Under the pieces are notes generated by a model. That model saw only the letters and a program-made list of their open reading frames with translations. It was not told the DNA's origin and made no database searches. Below, in pieces: positions 5,282 to 10,723 of a DNA stretch of 10,723 bases. The stretch is from an uncultured Marinosulfonomonas sp. (lineage in GTDB: Bacteria; Pseudomonadota; Alphaproteobacteria; Rhodobacterales; Rhodobacteraceae), in contig CAMZKY010000058.1 in the NCBI GenBank assembly GCA_947311455.1, positions 1 to 10,723 on the forward strand, given 5' to 3'. Positions within the stretch are counted from its first letter, which is position 1. Each line of letters starts with the position of its first letter. Position numbers and translations under genes: made by a program.

Positions 5282-6148
5282 ATGACACTCGGCACCAATA
5301 TCCGCACCTATTTTAACGGCACATGGCACAAGGGCGACGTGCCGATCATGTCTGCCGCCGATCATGGATCATGGCTTGGAACCACTGTTTTTGACGGCGC
5401 CCGCTATTTCGAAGGGGTGGCCCCTGATCTTAAGGAACATTGCGCAAGGGTTAACAGATCTGCCGCTGCACTGATGATCACCCCCACGGTTTCAACCGAC
5501 GATATGGTGGCGCTGGTCTGGGAGGGGCTCGCCGCCTACCCGAAAACCTCGGCCGTCTATATTCGCCCGATGTATTGGGCGATTGACGGGGGGGATATGG
5601 GGATCGTGCCGCTGGAAAACTCTACCGGATTTGCCATTTGCCTTGAGGAAGTTGGCATGCCGGATTTCTCAAACGCATCAACCCTGACCACCACACAATT
5701 TCAACGCCCGGTGCTGGCCAGCAGCGTTACAAATGCCAAGGCCGGCTGCCTTTATCCCAATAATGCCCGTATGTTAGCCGAAGCGCGTGCCAAAGGATTT
5801 GGCAATGCATTGGTGGGAGATATCATGGGAAATGTGGCCGAAACCGCCTCGGCCAATGTGTTTATGGCCAAGGATGGGGAGCTGTTTACCCCGATTGCCA
5901 ACAACACGTTTCTGGCAGGGATCACCCGCGCCCGCCACATCAAGAACCTGCGGGCCGACGGGATCAAAGTGCATGAAAAAATTCTGACATTTGATGATTT
6001 CCGCGGGGCCGACGAGGTGTTCCTGTCGGGGAATTTCTCCAAGGTTCAGGCGGTGTCACAGTTTGACGATGTGCATTATCAAACCGGCCCGTTAACCAAA
6101 CGCGCCCGCGAAACCTATTGGGATTGGGCGCATTCTGACGCATCATAA
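5282..6148 (+). CDS. ilvE: Branched-chain amino acid aminotransferase (class IV)
   Basis: Fold-type IV PLP aminotransferase that exchanges amino groups between Val/Leu/Ile and 2-oxoglutarate, the last step of branched-chain amino acid synthesis and the first of their breakdown. Of 288 residues, VFDGARYFEG (36-45) is the substrate-side motif, the Schiff-base lysine is about K153 in NAKAGCLYPNNARM, GNVAETASANVF (183-194) carries the cofactor-contacting Glu, and TFLAGITR (209-216) is the phosphate-binding turn. The ATG at 5282 is chosen because homology begins at once with TNIRTYFNGTW and AAAGGG lies just upstream; the frame's extension to 5162 translates the tandem repeats. Substrate specificity within class IV (BCAT versus D-amino acid transaminase) is not fully settled by sequence reading; BCAT is favoured. 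Confidence 0.88.
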   Translation: MTLGTNIRTYFNGTWHKGDVPIMSAADHGSWLGTTVFDGARYFEGVAPDLKEHCARVNRSAAALMITPTVSTDDMVALVWEGLAAYPKTSAVYIRPMYWAIDGGDMGIVPLENSTGFAICLEEVGMPDFSNASTLTTTQFQRPVLASSVTNAKAGCLYPNNARMLAEARAKGFGNALVGDIMGNVAETASANVFMAKDGELFTPIANNTFLAGITRARHIKNLRADGIKVHEKILTFDDFRGADEVFLSGNFSKVQAVSQFDDVHYQTGPLTKRARETYWDWAHSDAS

Positions 6149-6204
6149 ACTCTTGCGCTGTGATGTAAAAACACGCATCATTGGGGCAACTAGGAGAATA
6201 TACC

Positions 6205-6660
6205 ATGCGTAAGTTTCTTGTTGTGCTGGATGACAGCCGCGAATGTCTAAGTGCCCTGCGATTTGCCGCCATGCGCGCCAACAAATCCGGCGGCGGCGTC
6301 GAGGTGCTAGCCATCATCCCCCCCGAAGAATTCAACCACTGGATCGGCATCGGCGACATCATGCGCGCCGAAGCCCGCGAACGGATCGAAGTCCATTTTG
6401 AGGTATTTGCTAAGTGGATGAAAGATAAACAAAATATCGATGCGGAACTGGTTATCCGAGAAGGCGAAGCTGTGGCCGAAATCCTTGCCCAAATCGAAGA
6501 AGATCCCGATATTGGCATCCTCGTTCTGGGCGCTGGCAGCGATAGCAAAGGCCCCGGCCCACTGGTGACACAGCTGACCAGATCGTCAGCCTCATTTCCC
6601 GTGCCGATTACCATCGTGCCCGGGGAAATCTCGAAAGAGCGGCTAGAGGCAATCACCTGA
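6205..6660 (+). CDS. Universal stress protein (UspA family)
   Basis: A 151-residue single-domain alpha/beta protein. The first strand FLVVLDDSRECLSALRFA (4-21) has the Asp typical of the nucleotide site, and ILVLGAGSDSKGPGPLVTQL (105-124) followed by FPVPITIVPG (131-140) is the usual C-terminal part. The ATP-binding pattern G-x2-G-x9-G-S/T is degenerate here (GAGSDSKGPGPL), so ATP binding is uncertain. The ATG at 6205 has AGGAG at 6192-6196; a TTG 24 bases upstream is less likely. It lies 56 bp after ilvE on the same strand and may have its own weak promoter (TTGCGC 6153-6158, CATCAT 6176-6181, 17-bp spacing). The biological role is not evident from sequence. Confidence 0.88.
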   Translation: MRKFLVVLDDSRECLSALRFAAMRANKSGGGVEVLAIIPPEEFNHWIGIGDIMRAEARERIEVHFEVFAKWMKDKQNIDAELVIREGEAVAEILAQIEEDPDIGILVLGAGSDSKGPGPLVTQLTRSSASFPVPITIVPGEISKERLEAIT

Positions 6661-6684
6661 TCTCACTTAGAATCTTTCTAAACC

Positions 6685-6713
6685 TTGACAGATATGGGCC
6701 AAAAGCCCATATC
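6685..6713 (+). promoter_or_regulatory. nfuA promoter with overlapping palindrome
   Basis: A consensus TTGACA -35 box (6685-6690) is directly followed by a perfect inverted repeat, GATATGGGC (6691-6699) and GCCCATATC (6705-6713), with loop CAAAA. At 17-bp spacing the -10 would be CATATC (6708-6713), inside the right arm. The dyad thus fills the spacer and the -10, as expected of a repressor site. A Shine-Dalgarno GGAGG (6725-6729) and the ATG at 6737 follow closely, so the leader would be short. The hairpin lacks a T-run; use as a usp terminator is possible but weaker. Confidence 0.55.
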
Positions 6714-6736
6714 TCGCTCCAACCGGAGGCTTTCTT

Positions 6737-7297
6737 ATGTTTATTCAAACCGAATCCACGCCAAATCCCGCAACCCTGAAATTCTTACCCGGACAAACCG
6801 TTCTGGACGCAGGTACCGCAGATTTCAAAACCAAAGAAGCCGCGCTTGCGTCACCTTTGGCTAAACGAATTTTTACAACTCCCAGCGTCACCAGCGTATT
6901 CTTCGGCACCGATTTTGTCACAGTGACCAAAGACGGCTCTGCCGATTGGAACCATATCAAACCCGCAATTCTGGGCGCGATCATGGAGCATTATCAATCG
7001 GGCGATCCTGTGATGACTGGCGCAATCGAAGATGCAGGTCACGCCGAGCATGACGGTGAAGATTCTGATCTTGTGAAGCAAATCAAAGAGTTGCTTGATA
7101 CGCGCGTCCGTCCTGCCGTTGCCCAAGATGGTGGCGACATCACCTTTCACGGGTTTGAAAAGGGTGTTGTTTACTTGCAAATGCAGGGGGCTTGCGCCGG
7201 CTGCCCATCGTCAACTATGACATTGAAAATGGGTATCGAAAACCTGCTGCGACATTACCTTCCAGAGGTGCTTGAGGTGCGTGCTGTTGCCGTCTAA
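6737..7297 (+). CDS. nfuA: NfuA/NifU-type Fe-S cluster carrier
   Basis: A 186-residue two-domain protein. The Nfu N-terminal domain starts MFIQTESTPNPATLKFLPG (1-19) and runs to about residue 90. A linker rich in Asp/Glu/His (97-110) leads to the NifU C-terminal domain (about 113-186) with RPAVAQDGGDITF (125-137) and the cluster-binding C153-x2-C156 in GACAGCPSSTMTLK. This alphaproteobacterial/mitochondrial Nfu arrangement holds or passes [4Fe-4S] clusters to target enzymes in the cytosol. GGAGG lies 7 nt before the ATG. It is first in a tight unit with tsaB and rimI, and its own promoter/operator lies just upstream. Confidence 0.95.
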   Translation: MFIQTESTPNPATLKFLPGQTVLDAGTADFKTKEAALASPLAKRIFTTPSVTSVFFGTDFVTVTKDGSADWNHIKPAILGAIMEHYQSGDPVMTGAIEDAGHAEHDGEDSDLVKQIKELLDTRVRPAVAQDGGDITFHGFEKGVVYLQMQGACAGCPSSTMTLKMGIENLLRHYLPEVLEVRAVAV

Positions 7298-7943
7298 GCC
7301 CATAATACTAGCATTTGACACCTCGGTCGCGCATTGCGCGGCCGCTTTGCTTTGCGGGGATGAAACTCTGGCGGCGCAACGGCTTGAGATGTCCAAAGGT
7401 CAGGCTGAAAACCTTTTCCCTTTACTTGAGAACATCCTAGAAGAGGCAGGCAAAAGCTGGTCAGATCTTAAAGCGATTGGCGTTGGCGTTGGGCCCGGGA
7501 ATTTTACAGGCATCCGCATTTCTGTTTCAGCTGCGCGTGGGTTGGCTCTATCCCTAGGCATTCCTGCAATTGGCGTTTCTTCGCTTGAGGCTCAGGCCCA
7601 TAACCTGCGTGGAAATGTATATTCCACTCTGGATGCACGTCGCGGAGGGGTGTTTTTTCAACAGTTTAATGGCCTAAGCTCAACCACTCCAATTCTTTGC
7701 GATTTTTCTGACATACCTGCGCCAAACGGATCAATTGAAACAACATGTGTCGGGTTTCAATCTGATCAAATTGCGCAGAGAATCGACGCTAAAAACCAAA
7801 TCGCACCAGAAAACATTGCGATAAACATCGCCCAAATTACATCTGAACGGCGCAAGGCCCCTCAACAGCGCCCTGCCCCCCTCTATATTCGTCAAGCGGA
7901 TGCCGCACCGCCCCGTGATCCGGCACCTACGCTGCTTCCATGA
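7281..7943 (+). CDS. tsaB: tRNA threonylcarbamoyladenosine biosynthesis protein TsaB
   Basis: Non-catalytic partner of TsaD in making t6A37 of ANN-decoding tRNAs, ASKHA fold. About 220 residues. The N-terminus PIILAFDTSVAHCAAALL and the loop GVGVGPGNFTGIRISVSAARG (67-87) are diagnostic. The metal-binding HxxxH of TsaD is absent, as expected for TsaB. The start is uncertain: the frame has TTG 7272, GTG 7281 and TTG 7287, all inside or near the nfuA end; GAGG at 7274-7277 is 9 nt before 7287 and only 3 nt before 7281. GTG 7281 is given as a compromise. The gene overlaps nfuA out of frame (translational coupling) and overlaps rimI by ATGA. The C-terminal half is rather divergent. Confidence 0.92.
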   Translation: MLLPSKPIILAFDTSVAHCAAALLCGDETLAAQRLEMSKGQAENLFPLLENILEEAGKSWSDLKAIGVGVGPGNFTGIRISVSAARGLALSLGIPAIGVSSLEAQAHNLRGNVYSTLDARRGGVFFQQFNGLSSTTPILCDFSDIPAPNGSIETTCVGFQSDQIAQRIDAKNQIAPENIAINIAQITSERRKAPQQRPAPLYIRQADAAPPRDPAPTLLP

Positions 7944-8350
7944 CCCCGCATGCCCTTGCACAGCTTCACCGCCGTTGTTTCACCAGCACGCGCCCCTGGA
8001 GTGCCGCCGAGTTTTCCGATTTGCTTGCCTCACCCTTGATCTTTCTCATTAGCGATATCAATGGGTTCGCGCTTGGTCGGACAATTACGGATGAAGCGGA
8101 ATTGTTAACCATTGCCGTTGATCCAGATCACCAAAACACCGGCATTGGAACACGCATTCTTGAACGTTTCGTATTGAAGAGTGTGGAAAACGGGGCGCAT
8201 ACAATATTTTTGGAAGTCGCCGCAAACAATTTACCTGCGATTCGCCTTTATCAAAAATACGGTTTTAGCGAATCCTCCAGGCGTTCCGCCTATTACTCCG
8301 CGAATAATGGCGAGAAAATTGATGCGCTCATAATGCAAAAATCCGCTTAA
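7940..8350 (+). CDS. rimI: Ribosomal protein bS18-alanine N-acetyltransferase
   Basis: GNAT-fold enzyme that acetylates the N-terminal alanine of ribosomal protein S18. At 136 residues it is slightly short for RimI. Features are AELLTIAVDPDHQNTGIGTRIL (53-74) with the acetyl-CoA loop Q65-x-x-G-x-G, LEVAANNLPAIRLYQKYGF (91-109), and RRSAYYS (114-120) near the active-site Tyr. Its ATG overlaps the tsaB stop (ATGA), and the tsaB-rimI pairing is widespread in bacteria, which supports the call over a generic GNAT. There is no clear terminator after its stop. Confidence 0.9.
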   Translation: MTPHALAQLHRRCFTSTRPWSAAEFSDLLASPLIFLISDINGFALGRTITDEAELLTIAVDPDHQNTGIGTRILERFVLKSVENGAHTIFLEVAANNLPAIRLYQKYGFSESSRRSAYYSANNGEKIDALIMQKSA

Positions 8351-8446
8351 TCGCTTGGTTTTAGTCTTTGAACCCGCTTCCTACTGATTTTCTTGTCTAA
8401 TTTTTATATCATTCGGTAAAACACCCTACATTTTGTTAAAAAACTG

Positions 8447-8519
8447 TTGACCCTTTTGGCCTCTTGCGGCCTTAATCGGCGATGATCTTTTGACGATCTG
8501 CTCGCTCGTCGGATTCTAT
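8447..8519 (+). promoter_or_regulatory. Candidate promoters of the BMP transporter operon
   Basis: Two overlapping possibilities lie in the 207-bp gap after rimI. The first is TTGACC (8447-8452) with CTTAAT (8471-8476) at 18-bp spacing; it has an AT-rich stretch upstream (8396-8445) that could act as an UP element. The second is TTGACG (8490-8495) with TTCTAT (8514-8519), also at 18 bp but with a poorer -10. GGGAGA at 8547-8552 is the ribosome-binding site. No riboswitch-like fold or strong dyad is recognised in the leader. Confidence 0.45.
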
Positions 8520-8557
8520 CCGGTCAGAAAGCATTTTAACACTAACGGGAGAATACC

Positions 8558-9547
8558 ATGACTATTATACGGAACTTACTTGGCGCTGCTGCCACGCTTG
8601 CTATTAGCGCGACCGCAGTCCTTGCCGACCCTGCCATTATCTTTGATCTTGGCGGTAAATTTGACAAATCATTCAACGAAGCCGCGTTTAACGGCGCAAC
8701 ACGTTGGGCCAATGAAACAGGTGGAAAATTCCGCGAAATAGAAATCACATCCGACGCGCAGCGTGAACAAGCGATCCGTCGCTTTGCTGAATCTGGTTAC
8801 AACCCGATTGTTATGGCCGGTTTCAACTTTGCAACATCGCTTGATACAGTTGCGCAAGACTTCCCAGATACAAAATTTGCAATCATTGACATGGTTGTCG
8901 ATCAACCAAATGTGCGTTCCGTTGTTTATAACGAGCACGAAGGATCTTTCCTTGTTGGTATCCTTGCAGGTATGGCATCGAAAACTGGCACAGTCAGCTT
9001 TGTTGGTGGCATGGACATCCCATTGATCCGCAAATTTGCTTGTGGTTATGCTCAGGGCGCACGTTTTGCCAACCCGGACATTAAAATCATTCAAAACATG
9101 ACAGGTACAACAGGCGCAGCTTGGAATGACCCTGTTAAAGGCGGCGAATTGACCAAAGCGCAAGTTTCGCAAGGGTCTGATGTTGTGTTTGCGGCGGCTG
9201 GTTCAACCGGTCTTGGTGTGCTTCAAACCGCTGCTGACGAAGGCATCTATGCTATCGGCGTTGACAGCAACCAAAACTATTTGCACCCGGGCACCATGCT
9301 GACATCTATGATGAAGCGCGTTGATCTGGCTGTATTTAATGCATTCACCGAAGGCGAAGACCTGACAACAGGGTTCAACGTTATGGGCCTAAACAACCGT
9401 GGTGTTGGCTTTGCTATGGATGAATACAACAAAGACCTCGTTACAGATGCAATGACTGCAGCTGTTTACAAAGCAGCCTACGACGTTGCCACAGGCGCAA
9501 TCGAAGTTCACGACTATATGTCCGACAATTCTTGCCCAGTTGAGTAA
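8558..9547 (+). CDS. BMP-family ABC transporter substrate-binding protein
   Basis: A 329-residue periplasmic binding protein of the BMP/PnrA family, whose characterised members bind purine or other nucleosides. A Sec signal peptide, MTIIRNLLGAAATLAISATA then VLA, is probably cut after A23; there is no lipobox cysteine, so the mature protein is soluble. Family stretches are FDLGGKFDKSFNEAAFNGA (29-47), VSFVGGMDIPLIRKFACGYA, and the sugar/base pocket IGVDSNQNYLHPG. The T-ending codons (GTT, CTT, GGT) are more frequent than in the upstream genes, which may reflect high expression. An ATPase gene starts 6 bp downstream. The exact ligand (nucleoside, base or other) is not decided by what is seen. 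Confidence 0.93.
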   Translation: MTIIRNLLGAAATLAISATAVLADPAIIFDLGGKFDKSFNEAAFNGATRWANETGGKFREIEITSDAQREQAIRRFAESGYNPIVMAGFNFATSLDTVAQDFPDTKFAIIDMVVDQPNVRSVVYNEHEGSFLVGILAGMASKTGTVSFVGGMDIPLIRKFACGYAQGARFANPDIKIIQNMTGTTGAAWNDPVKGGELTKAQVSQGSDVVFAAAGSTGLGVLQTAADEGIYAIGVDSNQNYLHPGTMLTSMMKRVDLAVFNAFTEGEDLTTGFNVMGLNNRGVGFAMDEYNKDLVTDAMTAAVYKAAYDVATGAIEVHDYMSDNSCPVE

Positions 9548-9553
9548 ACTTTA

Positions 9554-10723
9554 ATGAGCACTCAAACACAGGAGCGGCAGGAAACTGCCGCTTCCGCTTC
9601 GCCGCTTGCACTTGAATTAAAAGGCATCTCCAAAGCCTTTGGCCCTGTGCAAGCCAACAAAGACATTTCAATTTCTGTTGCCAAAGGCGCAATCCACGGG
9701 ATTGTGGGCGAAAACGGCGCGGGTAAATCGACACTAATGTCCATCCTTTATGGCTTTTACAAAGCGGATAAAGGCGAAATTTATATCGACGGCAAACTAA
9801 CCCCGATTCCTGACAGTTCGGCTGCGATTGCCGCGGGGATTGGCATGGTTCATCAGCACTTTAAGCTGGTTGAAAACTTTACCGTCCTTGAAAACGTGAT
9901 TTTGGGCGCTGAAGACGGGCCAATGCTGCGCCCCTCGCTTGCCAAAGCGCGTAAGCTGTTGAAAGAGCTGTCCGATGAATATGAGCTAAGCGTTGATCCG
10001 GACGCGCTGATCGAAGACCTTTCCGTTGGCCACCAACAACGGGTTGAAATTCTCAAGGCGCTATATCGTAAAGCCAATATCCTGATCCTTGACGAACCAA
10101 CAGGTGTGTTAACACCCGCCGAGGCGGATCACCTATTTCGTATTTTGAACGGCCTAAAAGCCGAAGGTAAAACTATTATTCTGATTACGCACAAGTTGCG
10201 GGAAATTATGGATATTACCGATACTGTTTCGGTGATGCGCCGTGGCCAGATGACAGCAACGGTTCAAACCAAAGACACCAACCCGCAACAATTGGCTGAA
10301 TTGATGGTGGGGCGTAAAGTTCTACTGAACGTTGATAAAAAACCGGCAACGCCCGGCAAGGCCATTCTTGAGGTGGAAAACCTGAACGTCACCGATGACA
10401 GTGGCGTCCTGCGCTTAAAAGGCATCTCGCTTGAAGTGAAAGCCGGTGAAATTCTTGGGATTGCGGGGGTGTCTGGCAACGGCCAAACAGAACTGCTTGA
10501 GGTTTTAGGCGGCTATATGAATGGCGAAGGCGTCATTCGGATGAATGGCGAAAAGCTTGACCTAACCGGCAAGCATTCGGATGGCCAAACCCGCCGTCAC
10601 CAAGGCATCGCCCATGTTCCCGAAGATCGCCAAACCGAAGGCCTGATCATGGATTTCATGGCGTGGGAAAACATGATTTTCGGCTATAGCAATGATGCGC
10701 TATATAACAAAAATGCCTTGATG
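9554..10723 (+). CDS. ABC transporter ATP-binding protein, double-domain, truncated by window edge
   Basis: The first 390 codons of a sugar/nucleoside-type ABC ATPase (RbsA/YufO-like), usually a little over 500 residues, with no stop before the window end. Domain 1: Walker A GENGAGKST (52-60), Q-loop near VHQHFKL (99-105), signature LSVGHQQR (156-163), Walker B ILILDEP (176-182), H-loop ITHK (211-214). Domain 2 begins near 271; its Walker A is GVSGNGQTE (305-313) with Gln for Lys, as is usual in this subfamily, where only one site is fully active. VPEDRQTEGL (355-364) is also typical. The N-terminal 18 residues are a low-complexity extension. The ATG lies 6 bp after the BMP gene with only a weak ribosome-binding site, suggesting coupling. 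Permease genes are expected beyond the edge. Confidence 0.94.
   Translation, partial: MSTQTQERQETAASASPLALELKGISKAFGPVQANKDISISVAKGAIHGIVGENGAGKSTLMSILYGFYKADKGEIYIDGKLTPIPDSSAAIAAGIGMVHQHFKLVENFTVLENVILGAEDGPMLRPSLAKARKLLKELSDEYELSVDPDALIEDLSVGHQQRVEILKALYRKANILILDEPTGVLTPAEADHLFRILNGLKAEGKTIILITHKLREIMDITDTVSVMRRGQMTATVQTKDTNPQQLAELMVGRKVLLNVDKKPATPGKAILEVENLNVTDDSGVLRLKGISLEVKAGEILGIAGVSGNGQTELLEVLGGYMNGEGVIRMNGEKLDLTGKHSDGQTRRHQGIAHVPEDRQTEGLIMDFMAWENMIFGYSNDALYNKNALM

Noticed and set aside
8458..8471. GGCC-N6-GGCC repeat in the BMP promoter
   Set aside because: Each GGCC is self-palindromic and short; the arrangement is easily explained by chance.
10466..10492. Loss of the Walker A lysine in the second ABC domain as a defect
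   Set aside because: A Gln or Arg in the second-domain Walker A is common in RbsA/YufO-type ATPases, so it is a family trait.

Overview
The window reads as chromosomal DNA of an alphaproteobacterium, most likely a marine Rhodobacteraceae (Roseobacter-group) member. The reasons are the protein styles (for example the short class IV aminotransferase with a KAGCLYPNNARM active-site stretch), moderate GC with mixed codon ends, and the gene company (argD-argF, trpS next to a rhomboid-like gene, usp-nfuA-tsaB-rimI). This placement is inference from recalled family patterns, not from a search. No rRNA, tRNA, CRISPR array, insertion sequence or phage gene is visible, and no stretch over 300 bases lacks a gene.

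Layout. Minus strand, left: a partial GNAT-like reading frame runs off the left edge and has an in-frame stop just before its conserved part. Before it in transcription order come argF (ornithine carbamoyltransferase) and argD (acetylornithine aminotransferase), joined by a 4-bp ATGA overlap; together they supply two steps of arginine biosynthesis. The 196-bp leader of argD carries two strong dyads, one resembling a CRP/FNR-type site. Next on the minus strand is a rhomboid-fold membrane protein that lacks all the catalytic residues. It is divergent from trpS (plus), which ends in a clear intrinsic terminator. Between trpS and the convergent PNPOx-family flavoprotein gene lies a perfect 24-bp palindrome.

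Centre. The PNPOx-like gene (minus) and the class IV aminotransferase gene ilvE (plus) diverge from a 201-bp region containing five tandem copies of an 11-bp unit plus a small dyad. These look like regulatory DNA. ilvE is followed by a universal stress protein gene.

Right. A palindrome overlapping a TTGACA promoter precedes nfuA (Fe-S carrier), which overlaps tsaB (t6A tRNA modification), which overlaps rimI (N-terminal acetyltransferase of ribosomal protein S18): a compact maturation/translation operon. After a 207-bp AT-rich promoter region comes a BMP-family periplasmic binding protein gene and, 6 bp later, the start of a double-domain ABC ATPase. This is the front of a nucleoside/purine-type uptake operon that continues past the right edge.

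The window is mostly housekeeping and I see no clearly new multi-gene system. The best leads are the catalytically dead rhomboid, the 11-bp helically phased tandem repeat, the perfect 24-bp palindrome, the operator-like dyads before argD and nfuA, and the probably decayed GNAT gene.
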